NCBI RefSeq assembly: GCF_947623445.1
Contig: NC_135248.1
Coordinates: forward strand, 2,852,977-2,916,976
DNA from: Clavelina lepadiformis
Lineage: Eukaryota; Chordata; Ascidiacea; Aplousobranchia; Clavelinidae
Length of the DNA stretch: 64,000 nt
Direction of reading: 5' to 3'
Shown here: in pieces, positions 1-13,500 of the stretch
How positions within the stretch are numbered: position 1 is the stretch's first letter
Layout: every line of letters starts with the position of its first letter
The notes under the pieces: model-generated
Told to the model about the DNA's origin: nothing
The model's input: the letters and a program-made list of their open reading frames with translations, nothing else
Databases searched by the model: none
Program-made: the position numbers and the translations under genes

Positions 1-298
1 TTTTAAAATGAGTCATTTATTTCTTTCTGTTACATAATGTTTTTATCTTCAAACTTGATTGATTTTCTTATATGCAATATTATGAATGTATTGACATTGA
101 AAGTCTTATGTGTGGATTAGGTCTGCCCTTATGTGTAAATTAGGTTTAGAAAAGGTTTTAAACATTTTGTTCAGGCAACCAAAACCTGGAATGATCTATT
201 TAAAAATTTCCATGTTATCAATGTACTTCCATTCTGACTATAACAATTCTTCGCAAATATATAAAACTTTGAAAATATATGGCATCTGTCTTTTTCAG
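1..298 (+). other. intron of the myosin gene
   Basis: No open exon with usable splice sites is visible before the acceptor at 291-298 (pyrimidine tract then CAG). The open frame that runs through 110-298 does not resemble myosin, so this is read as intron between an exon outside the window and the exon at 299. Confidence 0.6.
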
Positions 299-3200
299 GA
301 ACAAGAAGAATATCTTCGTGAAGGCATCACTTGGCAAAACGTCGAATACTTCAACAACTGTGTCATCTGCGAATTGGTTGAACAATCTCATAAAGGAATC
401 ATCGCAATTCTAGATGAAGCCTGTTTGAATGTTGGCACTGTCACAGATCAAATGTTTCTGGAAGCCATGGACAAGAAGCTGAAGGAACATGAACACTACA
501 CAAGTAGAAGGGTAACTGGAGTTTGTTTAAACACCGATATAATGGGCTATTTTGTTGGGGAATATATAGCTTCAATTTACTGTAATCTCCCACTTAACTA
601 ATCATCTGTTTAAGGTCGCATCATGGATAAGTTTGTGAATGTTTGTCACAAATCCTTGATTTAAGTTTCTTCGTAATTTAGTAGTCATAGACATCAATAC
701 AGATCAAATGTTGACCAAAAAAAGATTAAAAAGGCGTTCCCTAACATCATGAGAATATAAAACATAAAACGTCATGATGACATAAACACTATACGATACT
801 GTGCTGTACCTTAAAAGCTTTCTTGTCTGTGGAATTTTAGATTGTATCAGATGTACTGTACAGTAATTGTGACAAAACATTGGCTATTTTCGAGTATCTG
901 TAATGATAAGTATAACAGAACATTTTGTGTTAACAATTGCTGAGTACCCACGTACCAAATAGATTTGCACTGCATGCTCAGACTCAAGTTGTGTGCTTAA
1001 CTGGGAAATGGCTGTTCGTGTAGAATTTGCTATTGTAGCCGAAAATAGCAAGTTAAATTCATAGTGATTTGGCGACTTGCATTTTACATTTGCCTGGTAC
1101 TAATTGCCAGCTAGGTAAAAAGAATATGTTTCAAAAAGTGCAAATCAAGACTTTTGACTCAGTTGAAAGAAACTTGAGTTATTTTATCCCAAATCATTTC
1201 ACAGCTCGTGCCAAAGGACAAAGACCTTCAGCACGACCGTGACTTTCGAATCATCCATTACGCCGGCAGTGTGACATACTCCGTGATCGGGTTCATGGAG
1301 AAGAACAAGGATCAACTCTTCCAGGATTTTAAGAGATTGCTTTTCCAGAGGTACATCAACTACATCTATTATAGTCCTGATGTTTTCCCTTATCAGGCAG
1401 TTGTAATAGGTTTGTGTTATCTGTTTTCACATAATGATAGGTCTTTTTGGTATTAACGCATCACATTACATCATTAAACACACATTAATGGGTGTAATAG
1501 TATAATTATTTGATAATTAGAAAGGCGGGGCTTTAGACTGGGCTTTAGAGTTGTTGTCTAGCAAGAATATCAGACAACTTAAGGCGGATTTATTATCATT
1601 GCGTGTTCTAACGCAAGTGACGTCATCGCCCATTTACTAAGTTTCCTGTTATTGTTTGCTACCTTTAGCACTAAAAGAATAATTACGTGTCATCAAATTC
1701 CGTGGTTTATCTTTTGTAATTAGGTGTCTTAACTCCAACTTTGGTATAAAGTCATTTCAAAGATTGTTGATATCATTGTGATAGCTGTTATATTTTAAGC
1801 TCATTTTAAAACCGTACAACACGCACACATGTCACACATAGGAAATAGAGTTTATTTGGGCATAACTTAAATTTTATTTTGAATATATTGTAATCCCTCA
1901 GTTGAAAATTTTCATTTAAATCTTACGTATATAAATACTGTTTGTTGTGTGAGACATTGACTTATATATTGCTAAATGTATAAATTAAATTCCTTTGAAG
2001 CTAAACTGGTATTAAATCCGCAGTTTTTTATTTGATAACTGCTGGTGAAATTAAGCTCACAGCTGGTGTTCTTTAGTTCACGTTTTAACTCTGGTTATCA
2101 CTCATTTTTCACTTAAGATTTTGTAAATTAAATCCAAATTAACTTAATAACAATTAACAACGTTTGCAATATAATAACATAATTTACAAATGTAATTTAA
2201 CCTCAACATTCGTGTTTATCAGTGTAAATCTTAGTTTTAGTTTATAGTTGCATGTTACATGCATCACTTTTGATTTTTTGCTTGTTACTGTTTTCTGAGC
2301 TTTATTGTTATCACCATATTGTTAGAACTATTGTTACTTTTATAGCTCTAACCCAGTCATAAAAGACATGTGGCCAGAAGGTCAACAGAGCGTTAAAGAA
2401 GTGACCAAACGTCCTCTGACAGCAGGCACACTTTTCAAGAACTCCATGATACAACTCGTTGAAAAACTGGCATCAAAAGTGATTGATTCCGTTATTTGTA
2501 CTCAATTAAACAAAAATTGCAACATATAACATGTTTTTTGCTACTACAATCTTAAATTCTGGATTATACATTAGTATTTTAGGTATATCTCTCAAAACGA
2601 AAACAAATTTGAAAAGGAAGTGTGCTGTTAGTATATGCTAAACTACATTCGTTTTATAGTTCCACATGTTATGCATTAACATTAACATGCGCATTACAAT
2701 TGCAAGGCACCGTATTATGTGAGATGCATCAAGCCAAATGAGATTAAGTCTCCGATTCAGTTCGATGACAAGAGATGTCTCCACCAGGTGGAGTATTTGG
2801 GTCTCATGGAGAATGTTCGGGTCCGAAGAGCAGGCTTCGCTAACAGGCAGCCATACCAAAGATTCTTGCAAAGGTTGTAATAAAAATGGAAAATAAGTCT
2901 GTTGATTAATTATTGTAACCAAATAATTGCGCAGTGCTCTTGATAATTTAATAGATGTTAAAGCTTCCTTTTGCATGTAGTGATGTCTATTTTGGGATTT
3001 AAAACTTTCTCAAATTGTTTTAGTTGTTTAACTATTTGTATAAACTTGAGATTTTCAAGCTCAAACCCACAATACAACGTTAACAATTTGAAAATAAGAA
3101 AATAACAGATGGGCATTGATCAATCTGTTAATATTTCCTCCGAGATGAAGATCATTTACATTTGAGAGAAATTGTTAAGAGATAAAATAACCCGGATAAT

Positions 3201-6200
3201 TTTCATTTGTGGGATGTTTCGGTGATTTTTCCCATTAATTACTGTGCATTGTGTTATTATCATTGATGCGAAATTAAACATTCAATTACGTGTTGAATCC
3301 TTAGATACAAAATGTTGTCATCGTATACTTGGCCGAACCATCAGTGTCGAAGTGACAAAGAAGCAGTGACAGCTCTTATCAAAGATATCAGGTATTTCAA
3401 ATCACGATTTTATTATTTTGGTGTAACTTTTTGTTGTTTAGTTTTTTGCGAGCAGGTCTTTTTTGTTTTAACATTTTATGCAAAAGCAATTTTTTGCAGA
3501 TTAAAAAATTTAGTTAAATTAAAGTTTGAAAAATTCAGGAGTGGTTGGTAAAAATTCCTATTATGACTGCACTACCAACCTGCTGTCATTCTAGCGTCAT
3601 TGAGAATGTATCTTTGAGAATGAACCGAAATACAGTCCTGAAAAGTATATCCAACTAATTAACACAAATGTTTTGCAATGTTCTCCAACATTAATTACAG
3701 AAAATTAAGATTTTTAAAACGCAAAATATTCAGAAAGAGACAATCAATAGGTTCGATCATCTTCTGTTGTAAAGTTTTGTTTTAAGGCATGTGTTTTGTT
3801 TTTGTGGTAAGTTCCCTTTGTCAAAATGCATGACAGACTTGATATGAATTTGTTGGATTAGATCATAAAACTCTGCCTTAGTTTGATTTATATGTATGTA
3901 TGTTATATTTCATTTGTTGCATATTTTTCTTTTGATCAAATACAGCTCTCGAAGTGACAAAGGGTAAGGTTGCATGACCCAATGCATTCTTAGTCCTTAC
4001 TAACATACTAACAAATTTCATTGAACATTGGCAATATGCATGTTCAATAGCGTTTTAAATGCAGGAAATGCATGTTATAAAGGAGCCTGTTTAATCAAAG
4101 TTAGTAATCATGTAGACACTTAGACATGATAACATATGCTGAGTTTAGTGAAATGGTTAAATTTTTTTAACTTTCATGCCATGTTTCGTGCCATTTGGCA
4201 GTAGCTTTGCGTAACAAGTCAAGTCAAGTTTGTCATTTTGAAGTGCCCTGAAGCTAGTTATTAACACTTCATTCAATTTGATAGCCTGATATCGCATAGC
4301 CTACTAGTCATGGTTCCATTTTTTAAACATAGTATTTTTACGAAATTAGAAAAATTTGCTTACAAAGAAGAATGTTTTTTCAACTTTCTCACGTGCGCTT
4401 GGACTCATTTGGGCTGTTAACTTACAGGTTCGATCACGATGTTGCTTACGGGAACACCAAGGTCTTCATTCGGACACCGAACACCTTGGTCACACTCGAA
4501 GAGAAACGCTCAGAGCTCATACCTCACATCATCGTGCTTTTACAGAAGGTCGCTCAAAATGATGAGAATATAAAGTGAAATATTCCTAGTTTTTGGTACC
4601 AGAGTACAAAGTTGTCATCTGTTCTCTTTTGATAACTTTACAATTTAAATGTAGATTTCTGCAGTAAATGATTGTAAAACACCTGCAAATTCTATCAATT
4701 GTAACATTTCAATGCATTTCGTGATAAACAAACCATGCACGATGTAATTTTTAATTTGCAGATGTGGCGAGGAGCGAATGCTAGGAGACGATACAGACGA
4801 ACTGTTGCTATTTACAAGATCATGAATCGCTATCGACGCTACAAGATGAGATGCTACCTTCTCGAAATGAACAGGTTGGCCTTGGTGTCTATTTGTTATC
4901 AGCAAAAAGCCTGCAATAAGTTTCCTATCTAAGATTGAAATCAAATCAACATGCGCTGTCCTTTCAAAGCAATTTGTTAATTGTTTAACAAGGTAAATTA
5001 GCTGCTTTTATGGTTCGTTTAATTAATTTTTGCATTTTCAGACGATTTGCCAATATAAAAAGAATGAAAGACCTCGGGAAATCTGTACAATGGGCCGTTC
5101 CACCAAAAGTTCTGATCAGCCTTGCTCAACAGATGAAGCTTATGCATGCCCGGTATACTACCAATTAAGTTGGATTTTTTTTTATTGTCTCATCCGTGTT
5201 ACGAAATTTTTTCAAACCAGTTTCAAAAAATTCAGTTGTACTAATATCAATTAATTAAAACTAAAGTAAACATATCTTTACGCTGTAAAGAATGTCATAA
5301 AAAAGATTTAGCCTTCTTTTTGTTGTGACATCTTGACGTATTATTTATCTGTTTTGTTGTTATAGGTGGAGAGCTAAATACCTCATTAAATCAGTTCCGA
5401 AAGACCAGTGGCCTGCAATCCAGATGAAGTGTGCTGCGTATGATGCTCTCCACAACAAGAGGCAGGGATGGCTGAGGCCAAGAAAATGGGAAGGGAATTA
5501 TCTGGCATCGGTGAGCTCACATTATCAACTTATTTACCAATCTATCATTATCAATATGAGAAGTGAATTGATAAGTCAGAATAAAGTGGATTGTTAACGA
5601 TAAACAAACAAATCACTACAAGGTTCTTTTTGTTAACTTTTGTAATGTATGTAATAACTTAGTTGCCGTTAGCATTAATATAGGTCTACAAACCACTACT
5701 TCGCAATGCAAGCCCATCAACAATAAAACCTGTAACAGCATTTTAAATGTTGTTTTTGTTTCTGTGTCTACAGATGTCTGACAACGCTTCTTTGGCTTCA
5801 GTTTTTCTTACTTCAGTTGACAAACTTCGTTCAAAACACGGATTCAGGGACGTTATTTTCACAGCACATGTGAGAAAGGTGAAAGATGCTTTATATCATT
5901 CATAGCTGTACTGAGATTTACTGAGACAATTACCACAATGTAGTGACAATTCCTCTACATGCTACATAGTGCAAGTTGTGAAGACTAGTTACTAGCTATT
6001 CTAATATTATAGTTACTAATTATAAGTTACTGGCTGTTCATAATTATTTCACCAAAGTTACTAGTTATATGAAGTCTTGTAGAAAATTTACAAGCACTAT
6101 TTCTTTTCAAGCTAAATTGGTTTCAAATCTATCACTGCATAAGTTTATAGTTGAAAGCTTGTCTGGCTATTAAGGTATTATTCCGTTTAAAAATGATACA

Positions 6201-7292
6201 CAATTTGAACTGCAGGTCAACAAACACAATAAGAGTGAAGATCGTGCCATCATGGTTACGGACAAGTTGATTTTTAAACTGGATCCTGCAAAGGGTTACA
6301 AGCCCATGCATGGTGTGCCATTAAACAAGGTACTTGGTTTAAATGTTCCGGCTTGGTTTGCGATACATTTGCTGTCGTGTGTTAGTATATTGACATTACA
6401 TCATAATAATAAGTTGAGTAGTTTTTGAAAAAATTTTGTGTTTGACTAAAAAAATTGTACTTTTTTGTCTGTTTTGATTGCTTTGCTGATGATTTCAGTT
6501 ACAAGTGAATTTAAATATTAGAATATTTCTGTCCCTTGCCTTACGTTTTATAGTTATACACAATATCATCTACTGACAAAATAGTTACTTCGCATTGGAA
6601 AGAAAAGTATAAGCATATGGCATAAATTATTATGTTCATAAGCATGTGTAACGCGTTTAAAAGCCAACATTTGTTTAGATTACTGGGTTATCCATATCAA
6701 GTGGTACGGATCAACTTCTGATAATACATTTGGAAGGTCACGATGACTTGGTGACTTGCATCCACAAGACAACTCCTCAAGCAGATGACAGAGTCCCGGA
6801 AGCTGTCGGAAGAATATTGAGACTTGTTAAAACGTAAGTTACCCCTATGAAAGGAAAAACAATGTAGTTGTTGTTTTAAAGATGAGTTGATGCAAAGTTG
6901 GTGAAAATTTGTTTTGTATATTTTAATATAAGATACATAATCTAATTAATTTTTATTGGTTATTGAAATTTAATTAATTTATCAGTTTATTAATTAGTTA
7001 ATTACAACAATTTATAGCTGTGTAGCTTCTTGATTAGTGTCATAAATTTTCCAATAATCTGTAAATATCATATTTCTTATGTTGATAAATCTGATGATGA
7101 CCTGATGTTCATTTATTATTTTTCCATTTCAGAGAACTGAGAAGTGAACTTCGTGTCAACGTTGTCCAACAAGCACAAGTCAAACTGGGTGGGAAAAGTA
7201 AATCCATATCCGTCGATCAACAAAACAATGCATCAACAAACTTCCGGAAAGTTTCCAACACCATGTTAATGTTGGTTACTTGTCCGACGTGA
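299..7292 (+). CDS. MYO1D: class I unconventional myosin, Myo1D type (5' part outside window)
   Basis: Actin-based, membrane-binding monomeric motor. Exons: 299-511, 1205-1350, 2346-2478, 2707-2873, 3305-3391, 4428-4548, 4762-4874, 5042-5152, 5366-5510, 5774-5878, 6216-6329, 6679-6833, 7133-7292. All are GT-AG and phase-consistent, giving 589 residues and a TGA stop. The product covers the second half of the motor domain ([39 protein letters not shown]-like [19 protein letters not shown]). A neck follows with two IQ motifs ([17 protein letters not shown], then a weaker [13 protein letters not shown]), then a basic TH1 tail ([44 protein letters not shown]). Residue-level similarity to vertebrate Myo1D is strong across motor, neck and tail. 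Myo1G is the close alternative. Family knowledge: TH1 binds acidic phospholipids, and Myo1D acts in left-right chirality in flies and vertebrates. Roughly the first 400 residues, including the P-loop, lie upstream of the window. Confidence 0.95.
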
Positions 7293-8226
7293 AGCTGCCT
7301 TCAAAATTACGCAGAAAATCTTCTGTTATTTCCAATAGAAAGAATCGGTATATTCGTTTCCTCATATTTTTGCTACTAATTGTATGCCCTATTGCTTCGT
7401 CAGTGAAATTGTGTCGCACTTGACAATCACAGAAATTGTAGGTCATCAGTATTGTGGTATTCTTGTTGTTCCATAATTGCTTGTTTACTTTAATTGTTTT
7501 TAAGATTATCATGTGCCACACTTGTAAATAACAATTGAGCCTCATTATATTTTTATGCATAGTAATCGACCACTTTGACTTTAAGTGGAATGACATAGCT
7601 CAATAGTTGATGGTCAATGAAGCACAAATGTAAATCACCAGAAGTGCCGGATTTATTAATGCTAATCAACGTTTACAAACGTCAGCAGTAACACACTCAG
7701 TTTTTGAAACAAATTTGATTGAATTTGAAACTTCTTACCCGTTGATAGCATGATATAGCTTTAGTAGTATGAAATAATGCATTAAGTACCGCAAAGCGTT
7801 GACATTTTTATTCAACGGGTTACGTTATACATAGTCAGCCACGTGTATAAACCATAAACATAGATCCCTTTGTGGTCATTTCAGCAGAACTTGCATTTTC
7901 TACACACCTACTTGACTCATGTACTCACTGTATTAATCAAAGAGTGTAACTTGAAAGCAGTGTTGTCATCAGTAAATTAATTTTTATGATCTATTTTCGA
8001 AATATGCTACTCTGAAACTCCAAAATCGTGTTTGTTATTGTTTCATAAGGACCGATAAACTAATAAATTGTTCTTGTACAGTTTTATCGTTTTTTTCTTA
8101 ATCATTATGCTTTATATAATAGTCCTGCTTATCATCAATGTCAGTTATTTATGTAGTATATGCATTTTTTGTGAAAATTATTATGCCTGTTACTTATGAC
8201 CGTGTATCGATTTTATGCAGGTGTAG

Positions 8227-8289
8227 AATAAAATAATCTCGTCTAGTAAATAATTGTTGTGATATTTGACGTTTAAGTGCATCAATAAA
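8227..8289 (+). terminator. candidate poly(A) signals for the myosin
   Basis: AATAAA occurs at 8227-8232 and again at 8284-8289, about 0.95 kb after the myosin stop, in AT-rich non-coding DNA. The hexamer is frequent by chance in this composition, so this is only a candidate 3' end. Confidence 0.3.
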
Positions 8290-8948
8290 GGTAAGAATTA
8301 GGAACTACAGAATAATCTGTAGGTACATTGTGGTATTTTAAACAGAACAGCATAAACATAGAAACAGAAAAACATTCCAGACGTTTGGTCCAATTATACA
8401 GAAATAAACTTTAAATTCTTGGTTGCAAATAATTTTCCCTGAAAAATTGTCTCCCCTTGATTAAAATGCATTAACTTCAATTCCTGGTAATACAGTATAT
8501 GGTTAATTAGCCGACAACTTTTGGTCAACGTGTGCAACATTTAATATTTAACAAAACAGTTTTCATCTTTTCAGCTTTTGTCAGTTTGTTTAAGGTAACG
8601 TACCTTTTAGCACACAGATTACAACACATTAAATGCTATAAACTGAATACATGTGCACTTACACAAGTGTGGAAACTGATTCCAAGGTATGTATGTAGCT
8701 AATGTGGAGAGTGTAGTGACAGGAAAAATTTTGCGAAATGAGATTGACATTTAACTAACAGTGTGCCAGTTTACTAAAACAGTGTTGAGCATTAGGGTAA
8801 ACAACTTTGTTTGGTTGTTGTTGGCTTACAGCTTGTGTAAGCTCAGCTCGTAACTGGATTAGGTAAACAGAAAGGTTTTGAGTCTGTTGTAAGCTTGATA
8901 AGTATTTCTCTTAATTGTATCCACATGATGTGCTTCTTTGTTATAATG

Positions 8949-9271
8949 CAGGGGCGGGCAACATACGGCCCGCGACGGGATTTTGAGCGGCCCGCAGACA
9001 GTTTCCGGTCTTACATGATAATGTGGCCTGCGGCCACATTCTGCCGCAATCCCTGTATTGCGTCACTGAATAAGTCCAAGTTTGCCAACCTGAGAAAGAT
9101 GGCCATGAATCTACTTGTTCTGTTCGGGTCTACATACATTTATGAGCAAACATTTTCGACCATGAACATTAATAAGACAAAGCTGCGTTCCAATCTATTC
9201 AGGAATCCGGCCCGCCAAGTACTTGATTTTCTCATATCAGGCCCGCCGACCGAAGAAGTTGCCCGCCCCTG
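8949..9271 (+). mobile_element. short hAT-type DNA transposon with a transposase C-terminal remnant
   Basis: A 323-bp element has perfect 14-bp terminal inverted repeats (CAGGGGCGGGCAAC at 8949-8962, its reverse complement at 9258-9271). It is flanked by an 8-bp target duplication matching 7 of 8 (TTATAATG at 8941-8948, TTATATTG at 9272-9279). GC-rich ends containing CGGCCCGC are typical of this type. The interior keeps a + frame whose LLVLFGSTYIYEQTFSTMN followed by NKTKLRSNL resembles the conserved C-terminal dimerisation segment of hAT transposases. No catalytic core is present, so it is an internally deleted, non-autonomous copy. The 7/8 duplication suggests moderate age. Confidence 0.9.
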
Positions 9272-10579
9272 TTATATTGTATGTATGTTTCCATTTATCA
9301 CAAAAATCGCATGTTCCTATTTATTTGTTTCTTATTTGATACGGTATGTTGTACAACACATATTGTGTTGCTATGATTGTGATCCATAACTTGCGATTCA
9401 ACCTTCCTATATCAAATAATATCAACTTTAATCAAAACATGTAAAATCCTGAAAAGTTTGTGTAATTTTCATAAAGCAGTGCGCATATGGTTACAGGGGC
9501 ACACAGCTTACTGATACGCAACTACATAGCTACAGTTGACATTACTGCAGTAACTACAACAAAAACAGTAAGAAATTAAGGCACAATGACACATTATTTT
9601 GTGATATTATTATTTTCACAATGACACATTAAAGCAAATTCCATCATTACTCGTTCTAAAAGCAAACACAGACCAGACCAGTAACATGAAACTGCACCTA
9701 CAAAGCTTGTGGTGGAAAAATTAGTTAAAACATTTTCAAAAACCAGTATGAACAGGAAATACAAAGACATTATCATAATAGGTTGTCAACGTATAGCAAA
9801 ATAAATAACCTTAATTAATTATTAATGATTTACGTCGTTAAATTATGAAAAGGAACAACAAAAGACATTTTATGAAGTAGGAAATCCACACAATTTTCAA
9901 TATTGGTATGGAAATAACCTAACCTTCAATTTATTTTAACAGTTACAAATGACACATCGACTTGATTCATTAACGCTTTTATGGTATTGAAAGAAAAACA
10001 TAATTTTGTGAAGTGTTAGGTGAGCAAAAATTAACAACTGTGGCAAGGTAGATAATCGCTCGCATCGGTAAATAATGTAAAAATAGTGAAACAAGCACCA
10101 TATTACGCATGAATAATATCCCGGGTTTTATAACTTAGCAATAGCAACTATAGATATACAGAGACAACAGGTTTCAAAAGCTCATTCTGAAATAAAATGA
10201 TGTGGAAAAGAGATTTCTATATTAAACACAAAATCAAAATCTCATCATCATAGAAAAAGAAAATGCATACAAAACGTTTTGAAGTAAGTTAAATTAGGTA
10301 GCATAGTGTTCTATCAAAAAGTATGCTTGATTTCAAAATCCCGGTATTTACAGAAAAATCCTCAAACTTTTTTCAAATTTATTGATAAAAATTCGACCTA
10401 CTGCTTAAACCAGGCTGGAGCAAAAGCACTTGCACACTATCCTAACTGTGTAATTTTGATTAGAAGATAGCATAGCTACAAAACGTGAGATAGCTGCATT
10501 AAAAATTTTTCTAGGTTTTTTAAAATCACTTGTCATAGTGAGACAACTATGTAGGCTGCCTAATACATCTCAACGCATT

Positions 10580-13500
10580 TTATGTGATTCTAAGACTGTT
10601 AACAGTCCTCGATAATTTGCCCCAATCTTCACTTTGTAGCGACTTACTTCGATCAATCTCTGTCTTCAACCCACTCACATCCGTCTGCAGCGTGTGCATG
10701 TGTGACTCCAAGCGAAGTATTTCTGCTTCTTTTAGATCAAGCTACGACATAAGCAATGCATGCAGATACATTAAAGGAATTGCTTAATGTGCTTTAGGAA
10801 AACCACAGGTAGATAAAATTGAATTCTGAGGATCCTGTGTATTGCATAAAGTTGCCAATCTAGCCCAATCTTATCTATGTTTCAGCAGCTTTCAAAATTT
10901 AATAAATGAAAAAAAAAACGAGAGCAAACTGCAAACTATGCAAAGCCAAATCACATCTAAAAACGCTAGATCATAGTCTTTATGGTAATATTTTGCCATG
11001 ATTATCTCACCTTCTTTTGAAGTTGTGCGACGTGTTCAACGAGGATTTGTTTATCTTTTCGCAGCTGAGCGTTATCCCCATCAGCTCTCGAAAATCTTGC
11101 TTCCACTTCATCCAGTCTGCTCTGTACGGTGCGAGTGTGGAAGTGGGAACTTGACATCCCATCCTGAGCTTTAAGCATCTGAGGACATTTTAAAAAATTT
11201 GCTTGCTTTGCTTTTGGCTTTAAATGAATTAATATTGTGTTAGTGCCTTTGCTAAGTGCTTGCTGTGTGATATCTTCAAGTAAGGCTGAAAGATATCACA
11301 CAGCAAACAAATTTGTTTTAAATATTCTACAAATATATGTGCAGAAAGTTGTCAATGTCAGAGATAAATAACATTGGATAATTTGATAGAACTTGTTGTA
11401 ACTAATTTGACTGATTCAATACATCGACCCAGACATGTGCCAAAACATACTAATTTCCAGTAATACTCTCCAACCTGTGCTTCCAGTTCGCTGTTCTTTC
11501 TTCTTTCGTATTCCAACATTTCTCGGATCTTCTGTACTTCAAGTTTGAGAACTTGTTCAGTGCCGCGTAATTCTGTAATCTGCAAAAATGTCCAACGTGT
11601 AGCAGCTGTTCGCACCATTTTGAATTGCTTGTCCCAAGTTAATGTTTTAATTTTAAGCGGTAAACACAAAGTCTGTGTGGATGGATGATGAGATAAATTG
11701 GTAAATCGACTGCATGAAAATTGCATCATAAAAAACAAGCCGATGTGTGCTAAGTTACAAATCTGCAGATACGACATAAATCTATTTGGTTCAGATTTTT
11801 ACCCAACTTCACAGTTTGGTGGTAACACTGCTCAACCTTACCTTTACAGCTAATTAATCCTAAGCTATTACTAGAGCTAGTCACGTCTAAAATAAGTTAA
11901 ACAAACATGAGTTGAGTTGGTTGCAGCTCTTGCATCCTTCTCCTCTCTCATCATCCTCTCATGATCCAGCTGTTTGTTAAAATCGAGCACGTTGGAATGC
12001 AGAGCTGCATTTTCGTGCGTTAATTTTGACACGTTTTCGACGAGCTGAACAGTAAATGATGACGTAATAGTAAATGCCTGGTTGAATAGTATTTCTGTAA
12101 TAGTTTGTATATTAACATATTGTTATTATATTACCGTAGTAACTAGTTACTATACTATACTATACTTAAACATAGTTACTAGTTAAATTGTTGTATCCTT
12201 GACACGTTTTCAACACATAGTTTCGTGCAAGTTATAACCAGCACATTTAAATTAATCTAAATTCGTTTATTTACTTCTTTTTATTAATATAGTCTAACTA
12301 GTAATACACTGAGTAATATACTTCTACTGTAAGTTGCAGCAATAGCAACAAACACACTCTTAGGTTTAGTTTTATATTTCACCTTATCTTTCATTATCCT
12401 GTCTTGTGTTGCTTGAGCCTCTGTTGCTCTAAGTTGCTGTCTCAGTGACAGAATTTCATCCTAAACATAAAAAATTTTCAAAAGAACTTCCGGGCATTTT
12501 AATGTGTTAAAACTATTTTTAAATTAACACTCAAATGCATTAGTGTTTCGAATGCTAACTGCATTTAAGTCAGTTTATAATGATGGGGTAAATTGTTTCA
12601 TTCACATTGTTTCATATTATTGCAAAATTTTTACCTTCAATTCTCTGGAGATTTTGTCCTGAATTGCCATTGTACTGGTGTTGAATTTCTCTTCAAGGTA
12701 ATGCATTTCTGATTGTTTTCGTAGACATTCACCTCTTTTTTCTTCGAGCAAAGCACTTGTTTCTGAATGTTGGGCAACTCTTTGGTCATGCTGGAACAAC
12801 ACGAAATAGTAATGTTACACGACGCAACAAACAAAAACTCTTCAGTAAGTAGTAATAATTCTACACTGTTTTAAATTGTGTTTTTCTCTAAGTATTTCAT
12901 AGGTGTTGTAAATTGAACACTATCGGTACTGGTGTAAATGCTCAGACATGATGTTAACGTTTAACTAACTGATTTATGTCAGATCCAGTTGAGTAAAATA
13001 ACACTTTCACTTGATTTACTTCGAGTCAATCTAATTTAAGGATGACTTGATTCAAGTAAAATCATTGCTCATCTTTTGATAAAATTTGCTGGTAATTTCA
13101 CACCATGCATGTCATTAATTTATTACCAATCATCAAGGCCATTTTGACTTTCGCCAATAATTTTTTCAGGGAGCTGGATTTGTTAATAAAATGTTCGCAG
13201 TTGTTACAAAAAACACTAGTTTTTGACATTAACGTTCATCTTATTGAGAATCAAGTCAAATTAATCACTTCAGATAAATGATTCTTAAGCCTAGCCACCT
13301 AGAAAGGGAATTCAAGTTGACTGAAGTCAAATCAACAACTAAAATCATTTTACCTCTGCCGTAATTTCAAGCTTCATTTCAAGAGTATTTTTGGGAAAAC
13401 TTTTCACCCACCTGTGCTTGAAGTAAATTCTTGGAATGTTTTTCGTGACGAAGATTGGATCCAGTTCTTTCAAGTTCTTGCCTAAGCGAAACGATTTCAG

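Larger units (their letters stand above)
7293..10579. other. 3' UTR and intergenic DNA between convergent genes 1 and 2
   Basis: The myosin (+) and the coiled-coil gene (-) converge here. I see no further exon with good splice sites. The stretch holds the candidate poly(A) hexamers and one short hAT element (8949-9271). The rest is unremarkable AT-rich sequence. Confidence 0.6.

Noticed and set aside
7276-7596. Minus-strand open frame overlapping the myosin 3' end
   Set aside because: It overlaps the myosin last exon in antisense and has no recognisable protein features.
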